64,000 nucleotides of DNA from Peteryoungia wuzhouensis (GCF_003205195.1 NZ_QJRY01000002.1:558001-622000), one strand, 5' to 3'; counted from the first letter of the stretch, positions 1 to 12,706 are shown. Numbers and translations: made by a program. The notes: a model not told the origin generated them from the letters alone.

Positions 1-900
1 CTGTTCCACGGCGAATTTCCGTCAAAGCCACCCGTGACGCTGGGCCATGAATTCGCAGGCATCATCGAGGCGATGGGCACTGAGGTCACCGGCTTTGCCA
101 TCGGCGACCGGATCACCGGCGACCCCAACATCGCCTGTGGCCGCTGCAGCCACTGCGTCAACGGCCGGGTCAATCTCTGCCGCAATCTCCAGGCGATCGG
201 TATTGCGCGCGACGGCGGCTTCGCCGACTACGTGATTGTCCCGCAGAAGCAGGCCTTCCTGCTCCCCGCCAACCTCGATCCGATGTTTGGCGCCTTCTGC
301 GAACCGCTCGCCTGCTGCCTGCATGGCATCGACCTTGCCGAGATCAAGGCCGGTTCCTCCGTCGTCGTGCTCGGCGGCGGCGTGATTGGCCTGCTGACCG
401 TACAGCTCGCCCGGCTTGCCGGCGCCAGCACCGTCATCCTCTCGACACGCCAGGCCTCGCGCCGCGAACTGGCGGAAGAACTGGGCGCAACCGCCAGCGT
501 CGACCCATCGTCCTCTGATATCATCGAGAGCATTACCGGCCCGAATGGTCTCGTGCCCGGGGGTGTCGACGTGGTGCTCGAATGCGCCGGTGTCGCCGAG
601 ACGGTTCAACAGGCGACGAAACTCGTGCGCCCAGGCGGCACTGTCGTCATCCTCGGGGTCATGGCCCAAGGCGAGAAGGTCGAGATAGAGCCTTTCGATC
701 TCCTCTTCCGTGAAGTGAAGCTGGTTACGTCCTTCCTCAATCCCTTTACCCATCGCCGCGCCGCCGACCTGATCGCATCGGGCACGATCGAGGTGGAGCG
801 GTTGATATCGCGCAAGGTCTCGCTGGAAGAGGCGCCCTCCGTCGTCTCCAATCCTCCGGGCCGTGGCGAGGTGAAGGTGCTCGTGGTTCCAGGTCTGTAA
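1..900 (+). CDS. Zinc-dependent alcohol dehydrogenase (MDR family), 5' end missing
   Basis: The reading frame is open from base 1, so the gene starts outside the window; 299 residues are visible. It is a medium-chain dehydrogenase/reductase: a GHE motif (visible residues 15-17) belongs to the GroES-like catalytic domain, and Cys46-x2-Cys49-x2-Cys52-x7-Cys60 is the classic structural-zinc lobe. A Rossmann fold follows with GGGVIG around residue 124. The layout resembles sorbitol, threonine or arabinitol dehydrogenases, so NAD(P)-dependent oxidation of a polyol or secondary alcohol is likely, but the substrate cannot be read from the sequence. It converges on the amidase gene with only 20 bases between the stop codons. 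The family assignment is firm; the exact activity is not. Confidence 0.85.
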   Translation: MFHGEFPSKPPVTLGHEFAGIIEAMGTEVTGFAIGDRITGDPNIACGRCSHCVNGRVNLCRNLQAIGIARDGGFADYVIVPQKQAFLLPANLDPMFGAFCEPLACCLHGIDLAEIKAGSSVVVLGGGVIGLLTVQLARLAGASTVILSTRQASRRELAEELGATASVDPSSSDIIESITGPNGLVPGGVDVVLECAGVAETVQQATKLVRPGGTVVILGVMAQGEKVEIEPFDLLFREVKLVTSFLNPFTHRRAADLIASGTIEVERLISRKVSLEEAPSVVSNPPGRGEVKVLVVPGL

Positions 901-920
901 CGCGATGCGGCAGCCGGCCC

Positions 921-2405
921 TCAGAGCGGGGGCCGCCTGTCCTTCCAGGGACGCGCCTGCTCCAGCTGGCCCGCAAGCGAAAACAGCGTCTCCTCGTCGG
1001 CAAAGCGACCGACGAACTGCATGCCGATGGGCAGCCCCTCCTCAGACCAGCCAATCGGCACCGACATCGCCGGCTGCCCGGTGACATTGAAGACCGGGGT
1101 CCAGGGAATGAACTCGAAGGTCTGCGCCGCCAGTTGCTCGGCAATCCCGAGTTTCTTCAAGAGCCAGCCACCACCGACATGACCCAGCACTTTGAGAAGC
1201 GCCTTCTCTGCTGCGGACGGCTGCAGCGCGCCGATCTTGACCGGCAGCGACGACAGGACCGGCGTCATCAGCACATCGTAATTCTGGAAGAAGCCGAGCA
1301 CGGAACGGCTGGACAGCTTCAGATAGCGATGTGCCGCAATGAGTTCCGCCGCCGAAAACCCATCCCCCAGCAATCCCATGCCGAAGGACGAGGCGTCGTA
1401 GTCTCCCGGACGGATGCGCACGCCGAAGGTCTTGGCGGTGAATTCGATATCGGCACGCAGCTCACCGGCAAGGGCGGTGAGGAAGGCCATGGAAAATTCC
1501 TCGCGATCGACACGCGGTGCGGCCTCGACGATCTCATGGCCGAGATCGGCAAGAAGCCGTGTCGCCTCGTCGAAGGCCGCAACGACCTCCGCCGACACCG
1601 CCTTGCCGAGCATCGGCGTTTTCGACACCGCGATCTTCAGCCGCGCCGGGCTACGGGAGACCGCGTCAAGGAACGAGCCGACAAAGACCGGCAGCGGGTG
1701 CGGCGATCCGATGTCGGGACCATGCGTGGCATCAAGGACCGCCGCGCTGTCGCGAACCGTCCGGGTCAACACATGTTCGATGGCAAATCCCGACCAGGCA
1801 TCGCCGATAAAGGGACCCGCAGGGGTGCGCCCCCGCGTCGGTTTCATCCCGAAGACACCGCAGGCCGAAGCCGGGATGCGGATCGATCCGCCGCCATCGC
1901 CGCCCGATGCGATCGGCACCATGCCGCTTGCGACCGCTGCAGCCGACCCGCCCGAAGAGCCGCCGGGCGTGCGGGTCAGATCCCACGGATTGTAAGCAGG
2001 CCCGCTTGCGCTCGATTCGGTATAAGGCGTCAGCCCGAATTCCGGCGTATTGGTCTTGCCCGCAATCACGAGCCCCGCCGTCTCCCAGCGCCGCACCAGT
2101 TCGCTATCGCCGCGCGCCGCCTGATGGGACCAGAGCCGATTGCCGTTGCCGGTCGCAACACCGTCAATCTGGGCGAGCAAATCCTTGACCAGGAAGGGGA
2201 TGCCGGCAAGAGGTCCGTCACCGACGCCGGACGAGACCCGGCTGCGGGCACGCTCAAAGAGCGGCCGCACGACAGCGTTCAGCGCCGGATTGACCGCTTC
2301 GATCCTGCTGATTGCGGCCTCGAGCACCTCGCTCGCCGAAACCTCGCCGCGACGGATCAGTCCTGCCAGCCCAAGCCCGTCGAAATCAGCGTAATTCTGG
2401 AACAT
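921..2405 (-). CDS. Amidase (amidase signature family)
   Basis: A 494-residue amidase-signature enzyme that hydrolyses carboxamides through a Ser-cisSer-Lys triad. The general-base Lys lies in the FLVKD motif and the nucleophile region reads GGSSGGSAAAVASG. The frame continues upstream to 2477, but the ATG at 2405 is preferred because it has a GAGGGG ribosome-binding site five bases upstream and begins right before a conserved-looking helix (MFQNYADFD). It stands alone, with no gatA partners (gatB, gatC) next to it, so it is more likely a catabolic or detoxifying amidase than the aminoacyl-tRNA amidotransferase subunit. The substrate is unknown. Confidence 0.85.
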   Translation of the reverse strand: MFQNYADFDGLGLAGLIRRGEVSASEVLEAAISRIEAVNPALNAVVRPLFERARSRVSSGVGDGPLAGIPFLVKDLLAQIDGVATGNGNRLWSHQAARGDSELVRRWETAGLVIAGKTNTPEFGLTPYTESSASGPAYNPWDLTRTPGGSSGGSAAAVASGMVPIASGGDGGGSIRIPASACGVFGMKPTRGRTPAGPFIGDAWSGFAIEHVLTRTVRDSAAVLDATHGPDIGSPHPLPVFVGSFLDAVSRSPARLKIAVSKTPMLGKAVSAEVVAAFDEATRLLADLGHEIVEAAPRVDREEFSMAFLTALAGELRADIEFTAKTFGVRIRPGDYDASSFGMGLLGDGFSAAELIAAHRYLKLSSRSVLGFFQNYDVLMTPVLSSLPVKIGALQPSAAEKALLKVLGHVGGGWLLKKLGIAEQLAAQTFEFIPWTPVFNVTGQPAMSVPIGWSEEGLPIGMQFVGRFADEETLFSLAGQLEQARPWKDRRPPL

Positions 2406-2610
2406 GTATTCCCCTCTGCACCCTTCAGCTTCAGGCACCATCGGGAGAAAATCGCGTGCTGACAAGGGACAAGCCATTATAGCCGCCCAGTCGAATATAA
2501 AGGACTACTTAACCAACCCGGTCTAGATTCCACTGGGGACCCGGCTCTGCGCCGGGACGACGATGCCTGTCGTCGACATGCTTGCAAGAAGGCTAATGAG
2601 GGAACGGCCC

Positions 2611-4986
2611 ATGCTTTTCAAATCCGCCACGAGCCGGAACATCTTTTCCACCGTCGGGCTCGGCGTTGTCACGACGATCGGCGTCGCGGCAACTTTGCTC
2701 GGCCTGACCTACGGCCATATCCGCAGCGCCGGCATCAACGAGATGAAGATGGCGGCATCGGAAGCCGGCGCGGAGATCGAACAGAGCCTGCGTGTCGGCC
2801 ATCAGATGGTCGAGGGCATGGAAACTGCAATCATGGCCCTGCGCGCCAGCGGTCAAGGCGACCGGGCGACCGTCATGACCGTCATGCAAAAGGCGCTGGA
2901 AGCCTATCCCGACTCGATCGGCGTATCGACCGGCTGGGAGCCGAATGCCTTTGACGGCAAGGACACGGATTTCGTCGGCAAGCCGGTGCATGACCAGACC
3001 GGGCGCTTCGTACCCTACATCTACCGCTCCGGCGGCGCCATCAAGACGGACGTTTTGATCGATTATGACAAGCCGGGCGTCGGCGACTATTATCAGTTGC
3101 CGGTCACGACCGGCAAACCCGCCCTGCTGGAGCCCTACGTCTACCCGGTGGACGGCAAGGACGTCCTGATGACGACCATTTCGCTGCCGGTCTTCGACGG
3201 CGGCAAGGCTGTCGGTTATGTCGGCGCCGATATCGACCTCAACAAGACGGCCACCGATCTCGCGGCCAACCGCCCGCTCGGCGATGGTTACGTCGCGCTT
3301 CTGTCGTCGGCGAACAGCTTTGTCAGCCACCCCGAAAAAGACGTGATGGGCAAGCCGTTGAAAGACAGCGGCGTCGATGTCGCCGGCTGGGAAACGGTGC
3401 TGAAGACGCCCGGCACCGTCGGCACCATCACAGACAAGGACGGCATCGAACGGTTTGCGGTTGCTGTCCCGATCGAACCCTTTGAAGGCGTGGTCTGGAA
3501 AGTCGTCGTTGCCGTACCGAGTGCGACCGTGCTCGGCGCCCTCTCCCAGACCGTCTGGACCTCGGCCCTGATCATCGCCGGCGCCGCCGTCTTTCTGGTG
3601 CTGGTCGGCTGGCTGCTCGCCCGCGGCTTCATCGGCCGCATCAACCGCGTCATCGACCAGACAAACCGCATTGCTTCCGGCGACCTCGCGGTCGAACTGA
3701 CCGACAAGGAAAGGGGCGACGAGATCGGCGACCTGTCCCGCTCGCTCGGCATTCTTCTCGAAAGCAATCGCAAGAAGATCGAGCTCGAAAACGAAGCCCA
3801 GGCACGCTTTGAGCAGGAGGAAATCGAACGGGTTGAGCGCTCCAGGGGCCACAAGGCCCGCGAAGAAGAAATCCGTTTTGTCGTCGACGAACTCCGCACC
3901 GGTCTCGCCCGTCTCTCCGACGGCGACATGACCGTTCGACTGGAAAAGTCCTTCTCTCCGGCGCTTGACGAGATCCGCGTCAATTTCAACGATTCCATCG
4001 AGAAACTGCGCGCGGCCCTCCTCTCCTTCAGCGAAAACGCAACGACGATCGAGAACGGCTCCAACGAGATCCGCGCGGCGGCCGACGATCTTGCCCGCCG
4101 GACCGAACAGCAGGCGGCATCGGTCGAACAGACCTCCGCCGCGCTTTCCCAGATCACCCGCTCCGTCAAGGAATCCACCCAGCGCGCCGAGGAAGCCGGC
4201 CAGCAAGTCAGCCGCACCAAGGAAAGTGCCGAACGGTCGGGCGAAGTGGTGCGCACGGCAATCGACGCCATGAGTGCCATCGAACAGTCGTCGCAATCGA
4301 TCTCCAACATCATTGGCGTGATCGACGAGATCGCCTTCCAGACCAATCTGCTTGCCCTCAATGCGGGTGTCGAAGCCGCCCGCGCCGGGGAAGCCGGCAA
4401 GGGATTTGCGGTCGTGGCGCAGGAAGTGCGTGAACTGGCCCAGCGTTCGGCCAATGCCGCGAAGGAAATCAAGAGCCTGATCACCGCCTCCGGCGATCAG
4501 GTCAAGCATGGCGTCTCCCTGGTCGATCAGACCGGCGAGGCTCTGTCGGCCATCGTTGCCGAGGTCCAGCAGATCAACACCAATGTGCACGCGATCGTGG
4601 AGGCCGCCCGCGAACAGTCGACCGGCCTTCATGAGATCAACGCCGCCGTCAACATCATGGACCAGGGAACCCAAAAGAACGCCGCCATGGTCGAAGAGAC
4701 CAATGCGGCCTCGCACACCCTCGTGTCCGAAGTGCAATCGCTCTCCTCGCGTCTGGCGCAGTTCAATCTCGGACATTCCACGACACCGGCCCGCAGCGCC
4801 CCAGCGGCAAGCCGAAGCGTTCAGACACAGGCCCACCCCTCGGCGGCTCCTGCCGCGAGCCGCCCAACCCCGGTTGCGGGTCCAGCCCGCGCCGCAGCAT
4901 CTCCCGCACGCGCACTCGTCGGCAAACTGGCAACGGCAATGGGTGCAAAGCCCGCACCGAGCGGTGCCGAATGGGAAGAATTCTGA
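2611..4986 (+). CDS. Methyl-accepting chemotaxis protein with double Cache sensor
   Basis: A 791-residue chemoreceptor in the inner membrane. In order: TM1 (about 11-33), a periplasmic dCache_1 ligand domain (about 35-310), TM2 (316-338), HAMP (about 339-391), a second HAMP-like segment (about 420-470) and the cytoplasmic signalling hairpin, whose tip around residues 573-610 has the invariant [19 protein letters not shown] pattern. A Pro/Ala-rich tether leads to a C-terminal EWEEF pentapeptide, resembling the NWETF tether that recruits CheR/CheB in enteric receptors. ATG 2611 is chosen over 2563 because of a GAGGGAA site eight bases upstream and the TM1 position. The ligand is unknown. No che genes lie nearby, so it is an orphan receptor. 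Confidence 0.92.
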   Translation: MLFKSATSRNIFSTVGLGVVTTIGVAATLLGLTYGHIRSAGINEMKMAASEAGAEIEQSLRVGHQMVEGMETAIMALRASGQGDRATVMTVMQKALEAYPDSIGVSTGWEPNAFDGKDTDFVGKPVHDQTGRFVPYIYRSGGAIKTDVLIDYDKPGVGDYYQLPVTTGKPALLEPYVYPVDGKDVLMTTISLPVFDGGKAVGYVGADIDLNKTATDLAANRPLGDGYVALLSSANSFVSHPEKDVMGKPLKDSGVDVAGWETVLKTPGTVGTITDKDGIERFAVAVPIEPFEGVVWKVVVAVPSATVLGALSQTVWTSALIIAGAAVFLVLVGWLLARGFIGRINRVIDQTNRIASGDLAVELTDKERGDEIGDLSRSLGILLESNRKKIELENEAQARFEQEEIERVERSRGHKAREEEIRFVVDELRTGLARLSDGDMTVRLEKSFSPALDEIRVNFNDSIEKLRAALLSFSENATTIENGSNEIRAAADDLARRTEQQAASVEQTSAALSQITRSVKESTQRAEEAGQQVSRTKESAERSGEVVRTAIDAMSAIEQSSQSISNIIGVIDEIAFQTNLLALNAGVEAARAGEAGKGFAVVAQEVRELAQRSANAAKEIKSLITASGDQVKHGVSLVDQTGEALSAIVAEVQQINTNVHAIVEAAREQSTGLHEINAAVNIMDQGTQKNAAMVEETNAASHTLVSEVQSLSSRLAQFNLGHSTTPARSAPAASRSVQTQAHPSAAPAASRPTPVAGPARAAASPARALVGKLATAMGAKPAPSGAEWEEF

Positions 4987-5245
4987 TCGGGACCATAGGA
5001 CATTCGCAACGAAGATGGGGCGCTTTCCCAGAGCCCTAGGTGCAATGTGGATCTAGCGCAGATCCCGATATCAAGCCGTTCGCAGTGCTGACGCTGCGAG
5101 CGGTTTACCTTGCCGATATTCTCTTCATCACGCATCCTGCAAAGTCAGATGCACAGAGTGCCCAGTTTGCAGTGGCACGACACTCTTTCGGCAGATCAAC
5201 GCCTCAATCGAGATATTTGCGACCATCAGTGTTGGGAGGATCGCG

Positions 5246-5722
5246 GTGAGAACTTTATACCAAGGCGAGATCTTCGCCGACTACTTCCAGCTCTATCTGC
5301 GCGACGAGGCGCACTGCGAATTGCCGAATGACTATACCGAAGACAGCATGGCCCGACGTCTCATGGTCGGACCGACTGGAATCATAGTTCATACCGTGCG
5401 CAACATGGACGTGACCGTGTGTATTGAATGGCACGACCAGCGTCCTAAACCCGATCTCGATAGCTTTCACCAGGTGGTAGATGCCGGGTTCAATTGCCCC
5501 ACGGGTCAGCTCATAGTCGCGGGCATGACTGACGACGAAGCAACATCACCTCGCCTGACCGTGACCCCAGGGCCGCTTGGGGTGCGCGTCAGCTGGTCGG
5601 GCCTTGACACATTGAGCGAAGACGGGCTCGACGGAGAAGATCAATATCTTCTGCAGCTTTGGCCGGAAGCAGGACCTGTCGCTTTACAGGTCCTGAAAGC
5701 GTGGCCTGCAACGGAGAGCTAG
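5246..5722 (+). CDS. Hypothetical protein, possibly ComJ-like
   Basis: A 158-residue soluble, acidic protein that I do not firmly recognise. It has a GTG start with GGGAGGA upstream. It shows no signal peptide or membrane segment. The N-terminal part (F-x2-YFQLYL, then NDYTED and a TGIIVHT strand) vaguely resembles the ComJ/nuclease-inhibitor fold, in which beta strands flank an N-[DW]-[YW]-T-E motif. No nuclease gene of the NucA type lies next to it. Local base composition is lower in GC than the chemoreceptor before it, which suggests an accessory gene. Coding status is supported by length, the ribosome-binding site and good amino-acid composition; the ComJ idea is only a guess. Confidence 0.6.
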   Translation: MRTLYQGEIFADYFQLYLRDEAHCELPNDYTEDSMARRLMVGPTGIIVHTVRNMDVTVCIEWHDQRPKPDLDSFHQVVDAGFNCPTGQLIVAGMTDDEATSPRLTVTPGPLGVRVSWSGLDTLSEDGLDGEDQYLLQLWPEAGPVALQVLKAWPATES

Positions 5723-5771
5723 AGCAAACCTCTCCATTCAAGCCAACAAAAATGGCCGATCCGCTTGTTAC

Positions 5772-6494
5772 CTAGGACTGTGGCTCCAGAACCAGCAGTT
5801 CCTCGAAATGGTTCATGTCCTCGAAGCTGCAAAAGGCCGGTGGCCGGAGCGCAAGGATTGGCGCACGCTGCCGGATCTCCTCGACGACCTCCGCCAGGAA
5901 CGGCTGCCACGCCATCATCGTCTCATCGTCGAAACGCTCGGTCATATAGGCAAAGGTGATGTGAAAGCTGTAAGTCTCGTGATCGGGATGGCGATAGCCG
6001 AGCAGATCGGCCAGTCGATCCCGCCACGAGCGGAGCGCCGCCCGATCCGCCTCCGAGACGCCCTCCAGCGTCAACCCGTTCGGCGTCGCTGCCACCACCT
6101 GCATCTGGAATGCTTGTCCCGGTTCAAAACCGGCAAGGCGATCGAGGAAGATCGCGGTCATGTCATCGATCGGCGTTTCCAGCGGCACATCCGCCGGCCA
6201 ATAGGGCAATCGGCGTCTATATTCGATAATGCCCTGGAACAGCGTCATGTGCAGGCTGGATTCGGCTGTGAATGCGAGGCGCTCGCTGCCGGGCATGGCA
6301 CGATAACGCTCCCGGACCTCCTGCAGCACGGCCTCCGTCTCGGACCCCGCCTGCAGGTGACAAACCATCGTATTGCCCGGCTCGGGCAGGAAAATTCCAG
6401 CCGATGAGTAGCGTGTGCCCAGATGTGCCAGAAGGGCATCATCAATAGGGTCGACAGTAGCATCGTGAAGATTCGACGGCTTTGGAGCGTTCAT
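5772..6494 (-). CDS. 2H phosphoesterase superfamily protein (DUF1868-type)
   Basis: A 240-residue protein with the two H-x-T/S motifs that define the 2H phosphoesterase fold: HMTLF in the first half and HITFAY in the second. This fold includes RNA 2',3'-cyclic phosphodiesterases and LigT-like enzymes. The overall layout fits the DUF1868 family. The frame is open to 6542, but ATG 6494 has GAGG six bases upstream and removes a poor N-terminus, so it is preferred. It converges with the hypothetical gene ending at 5722. Substrate (RNA end, cyclic nucleotide or ADP-ribose product) is not known. Confidence 0.75.
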   Translation of the reverse strand: MNAPKPSNLHDATVDPIDDALLAHLGTRYSSAGIFLPEPGNTMVCHLQAGSETEAVLQEVRERYRAMPGSERLAFTAESSLHMTLFQGIIEYRRRLPYWPADVPLETPIDDMTAIFLDRLAGFEPGQAFQMQVVAATPNGLTLEGVSEADRAALRSWRDRLADLLGYRHPDHETYSFHITFAYMTERFDDETMMAWQPFLAEVVEEIRQRAPILALRPPAFCSFEDMNHFEELLVLEPQS

Positions 6495-6577
6495 TTTAGA
6501 CCTCGCAGTGACGGAGGTCTTTGCGCTATCAGCAACGTGCAAAAGGACTATGACGAGAAATCGCGAAAACGGAACGC

Positions 6578-7495
6578 TTAAGTTAGAGCAACGATACCGG
6601 GTATGCGGCTACGCGCGATCACAAGGGTGGTTACAAGTGCCAAAGTCGCCACGACAATGCCGGCTATGACATCAACCAGATAGTGGCCACCATGCGTGAC
6701 GGTCGAGATCAGCATGAGCACGTTGAGGGTCAGGACCGGATACCTCAGCACGCGTTGCCCAAACGACGCAACGGTACATATGATAGCCACAGCCGTATGC
6801 ACCGACGGAAAAGTGAGGATCCCTTGGGCCGTCGCAAGCGACAGGGTGAACTCTGAATTTGCGCGTACCGCATTGAACTCGGACAGAAACGCGTATCCAT
6901 AATACAGATTCACCGATGGCAGACGCTGAGAAGCCAGATCGTAGGAGATGTGAGCACCGACAGCCGGAAACCAGATGGAGATGAGGCTCGCAACCACCCC
7001 CGCAAGCCCATAGCTAAGGACAAGCGTGTAAGCCGAAGCCGGCGAGCCCAAAACGATTAGCAAGATCGGCAACACAAGAAGCTGTAGAGAGAAGGACGAG
7101 TACGCGTACATGAGCATCGAGCTCAGCACGGGCATGTTGTTGACCATCGTGACGATATCAAATGCGTTGAAACCGAGCCACCGGTCGGCATCTGCAAGCG
7201 CGGCATCGACAAGAGGGCGGTCAAGCGAAATGGCGAGGTAGGAGGCAAGCAACACCACGACGGACAGCACGATGCCGCTACACAGCACCTCCAGTATCAG
7301 AGAGGCCGTCCCCATAACTCTGCGCCGGGTAAAGAGCGCACCAACGACCAGCAGGGGTACCGTGAAGAACACTGCCCCAAACGAAGCAACGTCCAGCCTT
7401 AGCTTAGAGAGCAGTGTGATTGCGACAATCGCAATGACGTTGCATACTGTGTAGATCGGAAGTGCGCACCGTAGGTTTGCCAAATCGCGTGACAT
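6578..7495 (-). CDS. PAP2-family membrane phosphatase
   Basis: A 305-residue polytopic membrane protein with about eight hydrophobic segments. The C-terminal half holds the PAP2 phosphatase signature: PSVHTA (motif 2) and GGHYLVDVIAG (motif 3 with the catalytic His and the Asp that activates it). This layout is closest to the PAP2_3 / inositolphosphotransferase-like group, which acts on lipid phosphates or transfers phospho-head groups outside the membrane. Motif 1 (K-x6-RP) is not obvious, which is common in that subgroup. GC content is visibly lower than in flanking core genes. ATG 7495 has GGAG about nine bases upstream. The substrate is unknown. Confidence 0.75.
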   Translation of the reverse strand: MSRDLANLRCALPIYTVCNVIAIVAITLLSKLRLDVASFGAVFFTVPLLVVGALFTRRRVMGTASLILEVLCSGIVLSVVVLLASYLAISLDRPLVDAALADADRWLGFNAFDIVTMVNNMPVLSSMLMYAYSSFSLQLLVLPILLIVLGSPASAYTLVLSYGLAGVVASLISIWFPAVGAHISYDLASQRLPSVNLYYGYAFLSEFNAVRANSEFTLSLATAQGILTFPSVHTAVAIICTVASFGQRVLRYPVLTLNVLMLISTVTHGGHYLVDVIAGIVVATLALVTTLVIARSRIPGIVALT

Positions 7496-7833
7496 TCGGC
7501 TCCACTCCGAGCGCTCTGCTTAGGTGAAGGAACGATCGTATCATTCCCTTAAAATTCCGTTGGAGACGTATACACGCAACGTCTGGCAACACAGGATGAC
7601 AAAGATTTTGGCCAGGCGCGATGCACCCCCAAACAGGTGCCAACCGCATTGGGCGGGAGTTGCCGACACATTGCGGAAGTTTTTCCGGTAGTTTCTGTAA
7701 AAACGGGGTTTCTTCCGTCCGGACATTTCCCTATAAGCCGCTTCTAGCCTGAAAAGACCATCTCTCTGCGCCCGGCCGGTGACCTCCCTCACCCAGGCCG
7801 GTTTTTCGCGCAGGTCAAAGAACGGATAGAGCC
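7496..7833 (+). promoter_or_regulatory. carB leader region with terminator-like hairpin
   Basis: This 338-base gap between the PAP2 gene (divergent) and carB holds no convincing gene. At 7772-7777 and 7796-7801, CCGGCC and GGCCGG can form a six-base-pair stem with an 18-base loop, followed at once by TTTTT (7802-7806), only 27 bases before the carB start codon. It looks like an intrinsic terminator or attenuator inside the leader. An imperfect GAAG/CTTC-rich region (7670-7720) precedes it. No clear -35/-10 pair was identified. Regulation by attenuation is an inference. Confidence 0.45.
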
Positions 7834-11316
<3,483 letters not shown>

Positions 11317-11325
11317 GGCCAACAA

Positions 11326-11580
11326 ATGAAGCCGCTCCATTTCACCCTCCATACGGAAACGGTGATTTCGGAGCGGCAACTCGATCGAGCATGGATCGAG
11401 CTTACGGTCCGCGACCCGGAGTGGGCGGAGGCAGATCCCTCCGGTCCGCCGACTGAGCGGCGTTACCGGCGCGTCCCGGAACGCGAGGAGCGGATTTTGC
11501 GGGTAATCTGCTTGGAAACCGCGACCGAAATCCGTATCATCACGGCATTCCTCGATCGCAAGGCACGGATGCCCCGATGA
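11326..11580 (+). CDS. DUF4258 domain protein (putative toxin partner)
   Basis: An 84-residue protein that starts nine bases after carB, with a GAGG site overlapping the carB stop region. It fits DUF4258: an N-terminal HFTLHTE region, ERQL helix, RDPEW segment, and a C-terminal ITAFLDRK strand. This fold resembles RelE/BrnT-type small toxins. Its ATGA overlap with the next gene (DUF2283) indicates translational coupling. DUF4258 and DUF2283 genes commonly sit side by side, which is why they are suspected toxin-antitoxin pairs; activity is not shown by the sequence. Family assignment is moderately strong. Confidence 0.7.
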   Translation: MKPLHFTLHTETVISERQLDRAWIELTVRDPEWAEADPSGPPTERRYRRVPEREERILRVICLETATEIRIITAFLDRKARMPR

Positions 11581-11771
11581 AGCCGAAGCTTGAATATGAT
11601 GCCGCCGCCGATGCGGCCTATATCCGCTTCTCCACCGAGCCGGTTCTGGAGACAGAGGAAGTGTCGAAGGGCATCATGCTTGACTACGATCGTGATGGCC
11701 GGATCGTCGGCCTCGAGGTTCTGAACGCATCCGCAAACCTGCCAGCCGCAGCACTTGAGGATGCCGCCTGA
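11577..11771 (+). CDS. DUF2283 domain protein (putative antitoxin partner)
   Basis: A 64-residue protein overlapping the preceding gene by four bases (ATGA). It matches the DUF2283 pattern: YDAAADAAYIRFS, then a G-I-x-LDYD turn and a D-G-R-I-V-G-LEVLNAS strand-turn. DUF2283 proteins are small beta-rich partners often encoded next to DUF4258 genes. No DNA-binding motif is visible, so if this is an antitoxin it either neutralises by direct binding or lacks autoregulation. The pair lies directly behind carB with no separate promoter visible. Confidence 0.72.
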   Translation: MKPKLEYDAAADAAYIRFSTEPVLETEEVSKGIMLDYDRDGRIVGLEVLNASANLPAAALEDAA

Positions 11772-11844
11772 AGCCTTGCCAGACGCCTGATGTCCGCGCT
11801 GTCGCCAGACTTTCCTTTGCTTCAAAGTGCATTTGCCCGGTCAC

Positions 11845-11904
11845 TTGACGGCCAACATCATATTTTGTATTTACCCGATCAGTTAATTAACCGATCGGCT
11901 AATT
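11845..11904 (+). promoter_or_regulatory. Promoter and palindromic operator for the ArsR-SRPBCC operon
   Basis: TTGACG (11845-11850), a 17-base spacer and TATTTA (11868-11873) make a plausible promoter. Just downstream, AATTAACCGATCGGCTAATT (11885-11904) is a near-perfect palindrome (18 of 20 positions symmetric), preceded by an overlapping related half, CGATCAGTTAATT (11877-11889). This lies over the expected transcription start, so a repressor bound here would block transcription. The ArsR protein encoded directly downstream is the natural ligand. The palindrome ends two bases before the ATG, leaving no room for a Shine-Dalgarno site. Confidence 0.65.
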
Positions 11905-11906
11905 CT

Positions 11907-12257
11907 ATGCCAGCAGATCCCTTGTCGGAAACCCTCTTCGCCCTCGCCGATCCAACGCGACGCGCCATCCTCGCCCGCCTGTCCACCGGCGAGGCCACCG
12001 TCAACGAACTGGCTGAACCCTTCGCCATGAGTCTGCCGGCCGTCTCCAAACATCTGAAGGTTCTGGAGCGTGCCAAGCTGATCTCGCGCAGCCGCACGGC
12101 CCAATGGCGCCCCTGCCGGCTGGAGCCGGAACCCTTGAAAGCTGTCGACAGCTGGGTTGGCGACTATCGCAAACTCTGGGAACACCGTCTGGACAGGCTG
12201 GAAGACTATCTGGCCACACTGCAATCGACCCCTGACGACACGGGAGACACGCCATGA
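11907..12257 (+). CDS. ArsR/SmtB-family transcriptional repressor
   Basis: A 116-residue winged-helix regulator. The N-terminal LADPTRRAILARL helix and the recognition region SLPAVSKHLKVLE are typical of ArsR repressors paired with SRPBCC/AHSA1 genes. No metal-binding Cys cluster is visible, so it probably senses something other than a metal. The frame runs back to 11790, but the extension crosses the promoter and operator; ATG 11907 matches the usual family start. It overlaps the next gene by four bases (ATGA), forming an operon of three overlapping genes. Autoregulation through the palindrome just upstream is likely. Confidence 0.85.
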   Translation: MPADPLSETLFALADPTRRAILARLSTGEATVNELAEPFAMSLPAVSKHLKVLERAKLISRSRTAQWRPCRLEPEPLKAVDSWVGDYRKLWEHRLDRLEDYLATLQSTPDDTGDTP

Positions 12258-12706
12258 CCGACAAACTGGAAATCCTCAACGACCGCCTGTTTCCCGTCGA
12301 CGCCCCGACCCTGTTCGGCGCCTTCGCCGATCCGGACACGCTGAAGGACTGGTGGGGACCGCACGACTTTACCAACCGCATCGACGAATTCGACTTCCGC
12401 GAAGGCGGCAGTTGGCGCATCACCATGACCGCCTCCAACGGCACGGATTTCGACAACCACTCGACCTTTCAAGAAATCGTTCCGAATAGCCGCATCGTCT
12501 TTCTGCATCACGAACCCATGCATGTCTTCACCATGGAAATGACCTACGTGGCCGAAGACAGCGGCACGCGGCTCCATTGGCGCATGCTGTTTGAGCCGAC
12601 GGACGAGAACCGCGAGCTCGAAAAATTCATCCGCGCCGCCAACGAGCAGAATTTCGACCGCCTTGAAGCCGTTTTGGCCAAAGACGAGGGAGCATCCGCG
12701 AAATGA
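12254..12706 (+). CDS. SRPBCC (AHSA1-like) domain protein
   Basis: A 150-residue START/SRPBCC-fold protein. The pattern includes F-x-ADPDTLKDWWGP near the N-terminus, an EFDFREGGSWRITM strand and a long C-terminal helix, all typical of AHSA1-like proteins (activator of Hsp90 ATPase homologue 1 fold). The fold makes a deep hydrophobic cavity for small ligands. It overlaps arsR by four bases and the next SRPBCC gene by four bases. Bacterial ArsR-SRPBCC pairs are widespread but the ligand is generally unknown. It may bind the inducer or a xenobiotic. Confidence 0.85.
   Translation: MTDKLEILNDRLFPVDAPTLFGAFADPDTLKDWWGPHDFTNRIDEFDFREGGSWRITMTASNGTDFDNHSTFQEIVPNSRIVFLHHEPMHVFTMEMTYVAEDSGTRLHWRMLFEPTDENRELEKFIRAANEQNFDRLEAVLAKDEGASAK

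Noticed and set aside
2593..4836. Open frame opposite the chemoreceptor
   Set aside because: It is antisense to a clear chemoreceptor and has no motif or start signal of its own.
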